In this document: in pieces, positions 1 through 5,355 of the stretch
How positions within the stretch are numbered: the stretch's first letter is position 1
How the letters are laid out: the number at the start of each line of letters is the position of its first letter
Assembly: GCA_964641945.1 (NCBI GenBank)
Contig: CAZXLQ010000044.1
Span: 1-23,051 of the forward strand
Reading direction: 5' to 3'
Source: JADIYM01 sp964641945
GTDB taxonomy: Bacteria; Acidobacteriota; Blastocatellia; UBA7656; JADIYM01
DNA: 23,051 nucleotides
Translations under genes and position numbers: made by a program
Notes under the pieces: generated by a model
Told to the model about the DNA's origin: nothing
The model's input: the letters and a program-made list of their open reading frames with translations, nothing else
Database searches by the model: none

Positions 1-2
1 TG

Positions 3-113
3 GCGTTGACGTTCCGGGTCCAGTTCCGGCCGACGCCGGATCAGGCGGGCGCGCTGGCGACAACGCTCCTCGGCGAGAAGGTCCGGCTCTCGATCCGGCC
101 GTCGGCGGCGTAG
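3..113 (+). CDS. C-terminal fragment of an unidentified protein
   Basis: An open frame enters from the left edge and ends at TAG 111-113, leaving 36 residues (ALTFRVQFRP... ending VRLSIRPSAA). Its codons are GC-rich in the third position like the confirmed genes downstream, which supports real coding. The start lies outside the window and no motif is recognisable, so no function is assigned. It is followed 52 bp later by another small gene on the same strand, so it is probably part of the same early/middle cluster. Confidence 0.5.
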   Translation, partial: ALTFRVQFRPTPDQAGALATTLLGEKVRLSIRPSAA

Positions 114-132
114 CGATGGGAAGATCTAGCGC

Positions 133-149
133 GCCCGGCGCTCCCGGGC
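133..149 (+). other. Short GC hairpin upstream of the first complete gene
   Basis: GCCCGG (133-138) and CCGGGC (144-149) form a perfect 6-bp inverted repeat around a 5-nt loop. No T-run follows, so it is not a convincing intrinsic terminator. It sits between the stop at 113 and the ribosome binding site of the gene at 166. It could be a weak mRNA structure or chance in GC-rich DNA. Confidence 0.25.
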
Positions 150-165
150 AGAGACGGAGGGAAAG

Positions 166-372
166 ATGGACGAGCATGTGAAGCAAGACGACGGGACGCT
201 CTACTTCGTCGAGTCGAAGACCTCGACGGCGACGCCGAGGCTGATCCGCGCGAAGAGCGCGGCGGCGGTGCGCGCGTTCCTGGCGGCGGAGATGTGGGGC
301 GATCCGCGCCCGGCGAAGATCGCCGACATGGAGCGCGCGGTCTCGGCTGGGGCGAAGCCGGAGCGGATCTAG
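166..372 (+). CDS. Small hypothetical phage protein, 68 aa
   Basis: The ATG at 166 follows a good purine-rich ribosome binding site (GGAGGG, about 155-160). The 68-residue product is soluble and charged, begins MDEHVKQDDGTLYFVESK and has an alanine/arginine-rich middle (RAKSAAAVRAFLAAEM) likely to be helical. The sequence reads like a small phage protein in which a short beta-strand opening is followed by helices, but I recognise no catalytic motif and assign no function. The next gene starts 2 nt after its TAG, so the two are probably co-translated. Confidence 0.7.
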   Translation: MDEHVKQDDGTLYFVESKTSTATPRLIRAKSAAAVRAFLAAEMWGDPRPAKIADMERAVSAGAKPERI

Positions 373-374
373 TC

Positions 375-512
375 GTGACGTTCGGGCAGAAGGTCGCGCT
401 CGGCCTCGCGTTCGGGTTCATGGGGATCGCCGTGATTCAGGCGGCGCACAAGCGCGACCCGGTCCCGGCGCTCGCGATCGCCTCGGCGGCGCTGATGTGG
501 GCGGTCTGGTGA
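375..512 (+). CDS. Small two-helix membrane protein, 45 aa
   Basis: A GTG at 375 lies 2 nt after the preceding stop and opens a 45-residue frame ending at TGA 510-512. An in-frame GTG or ATG further upstream would run back into the preceding gene, so I prefer the GTG. The peptide has two hydrophobic segments, about residues 7-22 (ALGLAFGFMGIAVIQAA) and 28-44 (VPALAIASAALMWAVW), joined by a short charged loop (HKRDP). That is the shape of a small integral membrane hairpin. Its role is unknown. Its location next to replication/recombination genes rather than a lysis cassette argues against calling it a holin. Its stop overlaps the start of the RusA-like gene in a GTGA arrangement. Confidence 0.55.
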   Translation: MTFGQKVALGLAFGFMGIAVIQAAHKRDPVPALAIASAALMWAVW

Positions 513-982
513 TCCGGTTTACGGTCTACGGCGTCCCGCAACCGGCCGGCTCGAAGCGCGCCTTCGCGCTGCGCCGGAAGGACGGTTCGATCGTCACGCG
601 CGAGGGCGGAGCGCCGGTGATCAACGTCGTCGACGACGCCGAGAAGGGCCGAGCATGGCGGCAGGAGGTCGCGAAGGCGGGGCTCCTCGCGAAGCGCGCG
701 GCCGGGCTCTCGGACGTCCTGCGCGGGCCGCTCGCGCTGCGGCTCGTCTTTCATCGGCAGCGCCCGAAGGGGCACTTCCGGACGGGCGGGTTCCTGCTCT
801 CGAAGGCTGGCAAGGCGACGCCGTGGCCGATCGGGAAGCCGGACTCGACGAAGCTACTCCGTTCGGTCGAGGACGCGTTGACGTCGGTCCTCTGGGAGGA
901 CGACGCGCAGATCGTCCGCCAGCATGTCGAGAAGGTCTGGGGCATCCCGGCGCGCGCCGAGATCGAGGTCGAGAGCTTGTGA
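509..982 (+). CDS. rusA: RusA-family Holliday junction resolvase
   Basis: The 157-residue product matches the RusA crossover-junction endonuclease family, which cuts four-way DNA junctions and in phages helps resolve recombination or replication intermediates before packaging. Visible signatures are the N-terminal strand and turn FTVYGVPQPAGSKRAF (residues 4-19), the core KPDSTKLLRSVEDALTSVLW (110-129) and the acidic pair in WEDDAQIV (129-136). The candidate metal ligands are D112, D122 and D131/D132. The usual D-x-D-N is changed to D-S-T-K here; I believe related phage proteins also show this, so activity is plausible but not certain. I chose GTG 509 because it overlaps the upstream stop as GTGA; another in-frame GTG at 497 would add four residues. 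The family length is usually 120-160 residues, so the gene looks complete. Confidence 0.85.
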   Translation: MIRFTVYGVPQPAGSKRAFALRRKDGSIVTREGGAPVINVVDDAEKGRAWRQEVAKAGLLAKRAAGLSDVLRGPLALRLVFHRQRPKGHFRTGGFLLSKAGKATPWPIGKPDSTKLLRSVEDALTSVLWEDDAQIVRQHVEKVWGIPARAEIEVESL

Positions 983-991
983 ACGAGATCA

Positions 992-1249
992 ATGCCGAGA
1001 CCGAAGTCCCGGCGCTATAGCGTGACCGATCTCCCGTCCTGGCTCTCCCCTCCGGCGCCCGAACCGCGCGCCGGCCGGCTCGTCCGCCCGCTCTATCGTC
1101 CCGAGGACGACCTTGACGAGGAGGCGCGCAAGCGCAGGAGCGGCGGCACGGAGGCGCTTCTGGCGTACAACCGGAGGCGCGCCGAGGAGGCGTTCGCGCG
1201 GGACGGGCTAACGGCGGAGGAGCGCGAACGGAAGCGGATGAAGGACTAG
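992..1249 (+). CDS. Small basic/acidic hypothetical protein, 85 aa
   Basis: The ATG at 992 opens an 85-residue frame 9 nt after the RusA-like stop. The product is highly charged: a basic N-terminus (MPRPKSRRYS), a proline-rich stretch (SPPAPEPRAG) and an Arg/Glu-rich helical C-terminus (EEARKRRSGG..., ending ERKRMKD). No domain is recognisable. The ribosome binding site is weak (GAACGAGAT). An in-frame GTG at 1022 is an alternative start giving a 75-residue product. The third-position GC bias supports coding. It is the last gene before the first GGC array. Confidence 0.5.
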   Translation: MPRPKSRRYSVTDLPSWLSPPAPEPRAGRLVRPLYRPEDDLDEEARKRRSGGTEALLAYNRRRAEEAFARDGLTAEERERKRMKD

Positions 1250-1282
1250 CGCAAGCGCGATCGGCGAAGGGCGGGGAGTCTG

Positions 1283-1410
1283 TAGGCAGGCAAGGCGTGG
1301 CACGGGACGGCATGGCTTGGCCAGGGGTGTCGAGGTAAGGCAGGCTCGGCGCGGCCAGGCGCGGCTCGGCCAGGATGGGCCAGGCAGGACGAGGCAGGCG
1401 AGGCAGGCAT
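1283..1410 (+). repeat. Degenerate GGC pentamer array 1
   Basis: This roughly 130-bp non-coding stretch is a run of GGC trinucleotides spaced by one or two variable bases (GGCAGGCAAGGCGTGGCACG and similar). The commonest unit is GGCNN, with occasional 4-nt GGCA. It is imperfect, so it is not a simple microsatellite, and it lacks the long exact repeats and spacers of a CRISPR array. The G-rich strand is the coding strand. It fills most of the 214-bp gap between the stop at 1249 and the gene at 1464. Its function is unknown. Confidence 0.85.
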
Positions 1411-1420
1411 CAACCGGCAC

Positions 1421-1444
1421 GCGGTGAGCCGGAGCAATCACCGC
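1421..1444 (+). promoter_or_regulatory. Inverted repeat just upstream of a gene start
   Basis: GCGGTGA (1421-1427) and TCACCGC (1438-1444) form a perfect 7-bp inverted repeat with a 10-nt centre. It lies between the end of GGC array 1 and the ribosome binding site GGAGG (1453-1457) of the gene at 1464. It could be an operator or an mRNA hairpin that presents the ribosome binding site. No T-run follows, so it is not a terminator. Confidence 0.35.
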
Positions 1445-1463
1445 AAACTAGTGGAGGCATCAA

Positions 1464-2096
1464 ATGGCAACGAAGCAGGCAACGGCGACCCCGGTCGTCA
1501 TCAAGGCGCCGGACATTCGGACGGCGGTTTTCACCATCACCGGAACGGCCCCATATGTGCAGGCGCGGTTCAGCGCCAAGGCGATGCAGGCTATGAAGGC
1601 GAAGATGATGGCCGGTAGCGTGGCGCGCGGAAAGAAAGTCCGCGAGGCGCGTGACTTTGAGGACGACTACGTTCAGGCGATGCACAAGTCGGCGGAAGGG
1701 TGGTGCGGCATCCCGGCGGGCGCATTCCGTCAAGCGATGATCAGCGCGTGTCGTCTCGTCGGCTTCAAGATGACGCTCGCCAAGTTGAGCGTGTTCGTAG
1801 AGGCGGACGGCTTCGATGCGATCGACGGCGTCCCACTGATCAAGATCGAGGGAGCGCCCGAGCGCACGGACATGGCCGTCAGGAACCAGACCGGGGTCGC
1901 GGACATCCGCGTCCGTCCGATGTGGCGGACATGGTCGGCGCAAGTACGGGTCCGCTACGACGCGGACCAATTTACCGCCGAAGACGTCGCCAATCTGATG
2001 CACCGCGTCGGCGCGCAGGTCGGCATCGGCGAGGGGCGACCGGACTCGCGTGAAAGTGCTGGGCTCGGCTGGGGCACCTTCTCCCTCGCTGCGTAG
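1464..2096 (+). CDS. Conserved phage protein of unknown function, 210 aa
   Basis: The ATG at 1464 has a clear GGAGG six bases upstream. The 210-residue product has a short Ala/Thr-rich lead, then FTITGTAPYVQARFS (residues 23-37), a basic helical segment (KAMQAMKAKMMAGSVARGKKVREARDFEDDY, given here in parts: about 39-69), a core around GIPAGAFRQAMISACRL (80-97), and LIKIEGAPERTDMAVRN (126-142). The C-terminus is a glycine-rich block (VGIGEGRPDS, then GLGWGTF). I recall this pattern from a family of uncharacterised proteins in many siphophages, usually close to recombination or replication genes, as here with a RusA-like neighbour. A role in DNA or RNA binding is possible but unproven. GGC arrays lie on both sides of the gene. 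Confidence 0.8.
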   Translation: MATKQATATPVVIKAPDIRTAVFTITGTAPYVQARFSAKAMQAMKAKMMAGSVARGKKVREARDFEDDYVQAMHKSAEGWCGIPAGAFRQAMISACRLVGFKMTLAKLSVFVEADGFDAIDGVPLIKIEGAPERTDMAVRNQTGVADIRVRPMWRTWSAQVRVRYDADQFTAEDVANLMHRVGAQVGIGEGRPDSRESAGLGWGTFSLAA

Positions 2097-2122
2097 CGGA
2101 GCAGGCCCCGCTCGGTGCGGTA

Positions 2123-2464
2123 TGGCCTTGGCGGGGCCTAGCAAGGCAGGCGGGGCCGGGCAGGGCAAGGCGTGGCAAGGCAGGGCAAGACGAGGCAGGC
2201 AAGGCAGGCATTGCGAGGCATGGCGTGGCCTGGCATGGCGAGGCAGGGCGAGGCAGGCATGGCTAGGCGCGGCAGGGCGAGGCAGGGCAAGGCGGGTCAA
2301 GGTCCGGCATGGCGAGGCAGGCCCGGCAAGGCAGGCTGGGCGGGGCTTGTCTGGGCGAGGTTGGGCGAGGTTTGGCGGGGCCGGGCGGGGCCAGGCTTGG
2401 CGAGGCAGGCATGGCGAGGCAAGGCAGGGCTCGGCCAGGCAGGGCACGGCTCGGCGAGGCAGGC
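2123..2464 (+). repeat. Degenerate GGC pentamer array 2 (largest)
   Basis: About 340 bp made almost entirely of GGC steps 4-5 nt apart, for example GGCGAGGCAGGGCGAGGCAG and later GGCGAGGTTGGGCGAGGTTT. Unit phase slips at 4-nt steps, so no single long repeat is conserved. It fills nearly the whole 389-bp gap between the stop at 2096 and the gene at 2486. Nothing else coding is convincing there: frames stay open only because the array lacks A/T and therefore stop codons. The array ends about 10 bp before the ribosome binding site of the next gene, giving way to an A/T-richer ATTAACCC. Confidence 0.88.
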
Positions 2465-2485
2465 AATTAACCCAAGGAGAGAACC

Positions 2486-3013
2486 ATGAGCAATCGGCAC
2501 GTCAGGACGGCAAAAAGGGAAGCGGCGGATGCGCGATCGGTCGAGCTGACCCGCATCTACAACGAAGCGAAAGCGGCTGGCGAAAGGCTCACTCCGTCGC
2601 TGGTCGTCGAGTCGGCGAAACCGAAGTCCTCGCCGCTGCACGACGAGTTCGAGTGGGACGACAAGAAGGCGGGATACGAATACCGGCTCGCGCAGGCGCG
2701 CACGCTGATCCGTGTGATCCCCATCATTACCGAGGCTGGTTCGGAGCGGGCGATTCACGTCCCGACCGAGAGCCAGAAGCAGTCGAAGGAGGGCTTTTAC
2801 GAGCCCCTCTCGGTCGTGGTGCAAGACGTGGACTTGTTCGGCCGCGCGCTCGGCGAGCTGGAGTCGAAACTCCGCGCAGCGGTGCAGGCGTGCGACGAGC
2901 TTCGGCTTGCGGCGGAAGCGAGCGGGAACGCCGACCAGATGAGGATGGCGCAGATCACGGTCGCGATGACCGCGATCAAGACGGCGAGTGATGTAGTTCG
3001 GGCGCTCCACTAG
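2486..3013 (+). CDS. Conserved phage protein of unknown function, 175 aa
   Basis: The ATG at 2486 follows AAGGAGAG at a good distance. The 175-residue product is soluble, with a helical N-terminus (ARSVELTRIYNEAKAAG), then LTPSLVVESAKPKSSPLHDEFEWDD (about residues 35-60, given by its ends LTPSLV and FEWDD), a helix YEYRLAQARTLIRVI (64-78), a beta-rich middle and a long C-terminal helical region (LGELESKLRAAVQACDEL onward). The arrangement L-T-P-x-x-V-V ... S-P-L-H-x-x-F-x-W-D-D followed by a Y/R/A-rich helix is one I associate with uncharacterised proteins common in phage early/middle regions. No enzymatic motif is visible. It is flanked on both sides by GGC arrays. Confidence 0.8.
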   Translation: MSNRHVRTAKREAADARSVELTRIYNEAKAAGERLTPSLVVESAKPKSSPLHDEFEWDDKKAGYEYRLAQARTLIRVIPIITEAGSERAIHVPTESQKQSKEGFYEPLSVVVQDVDLFGRALGELESKLRAAVQACDELRLAAEASGNADQMRMAQITVAMTAIKTASDVVRALH

Positions 3014-3037
3014 CCCGAACGCGGCACGGCGCCGCCG

Positions 3038-3238
3038 GCTAGGCTTGCTGCGGCTTGGCAGGACTAGGCATAGCAGGCAGGGCGGGGCTTGGCGCGGGCG
3101 GGCAAGGCTGGGCCGGGCATGGCGCGGCACGGCGGGGCAGGGCCAGGCGGGGCCAGGCTGGGCGAGGCATGGTAAGGCAGGCTTGGCGTGGCACGGCGAG
3201 GCGCGGCACGGTACGGAAAGGCGCGGCCCGGCAGGCAA
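3038..3238 (+). repeat. Degenerate GGC pentamer array 3
   Basis: About 200 bp of the same GGC-with-4-to-5-nt-spacing pattern, for example GGCAGGGCGGGGCTTGGCGC and GGCGAGGCATGGTAAGGCAG. The orientation is again G-rich on the sense strand. It fills the gap after the stop at 3013 and ends directly at a TATAAT box (3243-3248), so it abuts a likely promoter. No gene is convincing inside it. Confidence 0.87.
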
Positions 3239-3241
3239 CCG

Positions 3242-3274
3242 CTATAATCCGCGCATCTCATCCGCGAGATGCGC
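3242..3274 (+). promoter_or_regulatory. Putative promoter -10 box with adjoining palindrome
   Basis: A perfect TATAAT occurs at 3243-3248, striking in such GC-rich DNA, at the end of GGC array 3. No good TTGACA-like -35 is visible at the normal distance, so a host sigma-70 promoter would need help or be extended. Directly downstream, GCGCATCTC (3251-3259) and GAGATGCGC (3266-3274) form a perfect 9-bp inverted repeat with a 6-nt loop. It would overlap the transcription start, as an operator would, or form a 5' hairpin in the mRNA. The regulated gene would be the one at 3287, whose ribosome binding site GGAG (3278-3281) follows. Confidence 0.5.
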
Positions 3275-3286
3275 TAGGAGACGGCG

Positions 3287-3709
3287 ATGGTCGACCTCGA
3301 TGAAGCACGCGAGAGGCTTCGAGAGTGGGCCTACTTCTTCCGGGACCGCGCGCGCAAGGGGCGCGCGTTCTCGGCCGAGGGAAACTGGAGAAGCCCGCAG
3401 GTCTGGGATCCACCGAAGCCTCGCCCAGCGCACGACCCGAAGAGGGCCTCAGCGACATGGGGCCTGCTTCGGGAGATCCCGGTCCCGCAGTACCGGGCGC
3501 TCACCTTCCGCTACTGCTGGCCGTGGTTGCCGATAGCAATCCCTATCCGGCACCTGTCCCGGCGCCTCGACTACCGGGTCACGCTGAAAGAATACGAGCA
3601 CCTCGTCCTCCTCGGCGAGTACGCGGTGGCCGCTGCCCTTTCCACAAACGCGGACTTAGTCTATAGTCCGCCTCCATCTTCCGGCGCTCGCCGAGTGGTC
3701 ACCCTCTAA
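3287..3709 (+). CDS. Hypothetical protein, possible late regulator, 140 aa
   Basis: The ATG at 3287 follows a GGAG and a strong promoter-like box. The 140-residue product is basic in its first half (EARERLREWAYFFRDRARKGR) with a Trp/Pro-rich middle (NWRSPQVWDPPKPRPAHDP). Then come YRALTFRYCWPWLPIAIPIR (about residues 75-94) and a helical RRLDYRVTLKEYEHLVLLGEYAVAAAL, in which R-L-x-Y-R-V-T-x-x-E-Y-E-H-L resembles a helix-turn-helix-like end. Position, as a single gene with its own promoter just before the nuclease and packaging block, is where phages often encode Q/RinA/ArpU-like late activators. That is only a positional inference; I cannot assign it to such a family by sequence. Confidence 0.6.
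   Translation: MVDLDEARERLREWAYFFRDRARKGRAFSAEGNWRSPQVWDPPKPRPAHDPKRASATWGLLREIPVPQYRALTFRYCWPWLPIAIPIRHLSRRLDYRVTLKEYEHLVLLGEYAVAAALSTNADLVYSPPPSSGARRVVTL
3650..3671 (+). promoter_or_regulatory. Inverted repeat containing a second CTATA(A/G)TCCGC element
   Basis: GCGGACT (3650-3656) and AGTCCGC (3665-3671) are a perfect 7-bp inverted repeat with an 8-nt centre, inside the 3' end of the gene ending at 3709. The right half contains CTATAGTCCGC (3661-3671), which matches 10 of 11 bases of CTATAATCCGC (3242-3252) at the promoter upstream of the same gene. This may be a second promoter or operator serving the HNH and packaging genes. No -35 is clear, so confidence is low. Confidence 0.3.
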
Positions 3710-3712
3710 GCT

Positions 3713-3730
3713 GGGGCGGCCCCCTCTTTC
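3713..3730 (+). terminator. Weak terminator-like hairpin
   Basis: GGGG (3713-3716) and CCCC (3721-3724) can pair around a 4-nt loop, followed by a pyrimidine run with three Ts (CTCTTTCCCC). It lies just after the stop at 3709 and before the first HNH gene. The stem is short and the T-run poor, so it would be at best a weak terminator. Confidence 0.25.
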
Positions 3731-3750
3731 CCCTACGATCCGCGTCACGC

Positions 3751-4041
3751 TTGGAGGCGAACCCCAAGCCGACCCCGAGGGATAAGTCCGAGGCCGCCCG
3801 CCGCCGCCGGCTCCGGTATCTCCGCGCGAACCCGTTGTGCGCAGTGTGCCTGAAGCTCGGCCGGACGACCCCCGCCGTCGAACTTGATCACGTCGTACCG
3901 CTCCACAAGGGCGGGCCGGACGACGAGACGAACGTGCAGGGGCTATGCCGCCCGTGTCACGTCCAGAAGTCCCGGGTCGATCGAGGACTTAAAGAGAAGC
4001 CGGAGATCGGGGTCGATGGCTGGCCGGTTAAGTACTTTTAG
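3751..4041 (+). CDS. HNH endonuclease, 96 aa
   Basis: A small HNH nuclease with the zinc-bound beta-beta-alpha-metal fold. Visible residues are the zinc pair C30/C33 (LCAVC), the catalytic ELDHVVPLH (residues 44-52, with D46-H47), the central N61, and the second zinc pair C66/C69 followed by H70 (CRPCH). In phages, HNH proteins directly upstream of terminase often assist DNA cutting during packaging (HK97 gp74 is the known example). This gene sits upstream of the terminase genes, so that role is plausible. The only reasonable start is TTG 3751, with GGAGG overlapping the codons just after it rather than before, so the true start is uncertain. The length is typical of small phage HNH proteins. 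A second HNH gene overlaps its end. Confidence 0.8.
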   Translation: MEANPKPTPRDKSEAARRRRLRYLRANPLCAVCLKLGRTTPAVELDHVVPLHKGGPDDETNVQGLCRPCHVQKSRVDRGLKEKPEIGVDGWPVKYF

Positions 4042-4795
4042 AGCACTCAAGAAGAAGGAGCGTAGTCGTCAGCGCTACCTTCGTCTCCGGGCGTCCGAGT
4101 CCCCAGAACAACGGGAGGCGAGGCTAGCCCGAGGTCGGGCAATAGAGGCGGCGAGGCGCGCTGATCCGGGCGTCCGGGAAAGGAAACTCGCAGCTAATCG
4201 TAAGTGGAGGGAGAAGTTTCGCCTTCCCTCCGGGAAGCTTGCTTTGCCGGGGGCCGTTGTTCGCATATCCATAAGGGAATGTGCTACTTGCGGGCGATTG
4301 TTCTGGTGGGGTTCTGGTCATCCCTATGGAGGACGCCATTGCTGTAGAGCATGCGTCCCTCCTCCGCGTAAGAAACGACCGAAAGTCTCCTGCCAAGACT
4401 GCGGCGTTTCGATGCCTTTCGGTGCGAGGAGGTGTCCCCCGTGCGCGGCGATCTATAGGGCTAGCACTCAGAGCGAGGAAGCGAAGCAAAAGCGAAAGGT
4501 AGCGGCGCGAAAAGCGGAACGCGAGAGGTTCGGGAAGTACTGGCGCGGCAAGGCACGAGCATACGGCGCACATTACGAGAAGGTCGACCGGACCAAGATC
4601 TTCGACCGAGACGGCTGGATCTGCTACCTCTGCGGCGGCCCCGTTCCGAGAGGTCTACTCCGGGACTATCGGGCGAAGGATGCACCTACTATCGACCACG
4701 TCGTCCCAATCTCAAAGGGCGGGGCACACGCGGCGCATAACATACGCCTCGCGCATCGAGGCTGCAACTCTCGGAAACAGTCGCGGATTCAATAG
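4016..4795 (+). CDS. HNH endonuclease with extra zinc ribbons, 259 aa
   Basis: The frame stays open upstream into the first HNH gene; I place the start at ATG 4016, which overlaps that gene by 26 bp. The product has a very basic coiled N-terminus (about residues 10-75, rich in R/K/E). Two cysteine clusters follow (CATCGRLF ... CCRAC and CQDCG ... CPPC), which look like zinc ribbons. The C-terminal HNH domain reads WICYLCGG, then PTIDHVVPISKGG and AHRGCNSRKQ, with D-H as the catalytic core. It is probably a DNA nuclease, either a packaging helper or a free-standing homing-type element. Its codons use A/T in the third position far more often than neighbouring genes (many AAG, AGT, GGT, TCT, CTT), a sign of recent acquisition. 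Two HNH genes in a row with such a mismatch suggest insertion. Confidence 0.8.
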   Translation: MAGRLSTFRALKKKERSRQRYLRLRASESPEQREARLARGRAIEAARRADPGVRERKLAANRKWREKFRLPSGKLALPGAVVRISIRECATCGRLFWWGSGHPYGGRHCCRACVPPPRKKRPKVSCQDCGVSMPFGARRCPPCAAIYRASTQSEEAKQKRKVAARKAERERFGKYWRGKARAYGAHYEKVDRTKIFDRDGWICYLCGGPVPRGLLRDYRAKDAPTIDHVVPISKGGAHAAHNIRLAHRGCNSRKQSRIQ

Positions 4796-4872
4796 GTTAT
4801 AGGGGGGGAATGTTGACGAAAATCCGTCTATTCTCCCGGACCGTCCGCCAAGCCGCGAAACGCTAAACCCGC

Positions 4873-4892
4873 CCGGGGCCGACCCGCCCCGG
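4873..4892 (+). other. GC hairpin upstream of the terminase genes
   Basis: CCGGGGC (4873-4879) and GCCCCGG (4886-4892) form a perfect 7-bp inverted repeat with a 6-nt loop. It lies in the 119-bp gap between the second HNH gene and the small terminase. No T-run follows (the next bases are ACCGAAAGGAG, which includes the ribosome binding site). It may be an mRNA leader hairpin. I see no convincing sigma-70 promoter in this gap. Confidence 0.3.
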
Positions 4893-4914
4893 ACCGAAAG
4901 GAGCTGAAAACCTA

Positions 4915-5355
4915 ATGGCATCAAGGGGTAGGAAGTCTGCGGCCTCGCTGGAGGTTCCGGCGATCGGCGGCGCCGTCCTGCCGTTCCGAGGCGGGCCGAG
5001 GCAGCCGCCGGTCCCGCTCACGCCGAAGCAGCGCGAGGTCTGGCGGTCGGTGATCGACTCGCCGGTGGGGGACATGATCACGCCGGAATCGGAGCCGCTC
5101 CTTGTCGAGTACTGCCGGGCGGCGGAGCGGGCGGATCAGCTCGGGAAGGTCATGAACTCGATGGCCGACGACCAGCTCCTTACGGAGGGCGGGTTCGCGC
5201 GGTTCGAGCGTTACCTTCAGCAGTCGGAGCGGGTCGCGCGGATGCTCGCCAACCTCTCGATGAAGCTCCGGATCGCGCCGTCGGCGCGGGTCCACAAGGA
5301 AAGTGCAGGAACCATCTCCGCAAGGCCACGCGGCGCCCGTCCCTGGGAGTCGTAG
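4915..5355 (+). CDS. terS: Terminase small subunit (P27-like)
   Basis: The 146-residue product fits the P27-type small terminase family, which recognises phage DNA and stimulates the large subunit during packaging. A glycine/proline-rich lead (MASRGRKSAASLE..., PPVPLTPKQ) is followed by EVWRSVIDSPVGDMITPES (about residues 41-59), the helix LVEYCRAAERADQL (63-76) and the long C-terminal helical region FARFERYLQQSERVARMLANL (given in part). It ends in the PSARV motif typical of this family (about residues 122-126). The ATG at 4915 has AAGGAG about 11 bases upstream. The large subunit gene starts 53 bp before its end, the usual TerS-TerL coupling. Confidence 0.88.
   Translation: MASRGRKSAASLEVPAIGGAVLPFRGGPRQPPVPLTPKQREVWRSVIDSPVGDMITPESEPLLVEYCRAAERADQLGKVMNSMADDQLLTEGGFARFERYLQQSERVARMLANLSMKLRIAPSARVHKESAGTISARPRGARPWES

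Noticed and set aside
375..512. Holin for the two-helix membrane peptide
   Set aside because: Two spans alone are not enough, and no endolysin or spanin gene lies nearby.
979..1020. A 13-residue peptide overlapping the RusA-like stop (GTGA)
   Set aside because: It is too short to support and lies in a different frame from the 85-residue gene, which has coding-like composition.
621..1313. Long minus-strand open frames such as this one and several others through the window
   Set aside because: They are complements of GC-rich coding genes with low-complexity Arg/Pro/Ala products and no ribosome binding sites or recognisable domains.
2050..2991. A long + strand open frame across GGC array 2 that translates to Arg/Gly/Ala repeats
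   Set aside because: It stays open only because the array has few A/T bases and so no stops; it reads out of frame through the well-supported gene at 2486 and has no ribosome binding site.
1283..3238. CRISPR array
   Set aside because: The GGC arrays have no 24-40-bp exact repeats, no unique spacers of uniform length and no cas genes nearby.
4813..4841. TTGACG as a -35 promoter box before the terminase genes
   Set aside because: No -10 hexamer lies 16-18 bp downstream; the nearest TATTCT is only 10 bp away.
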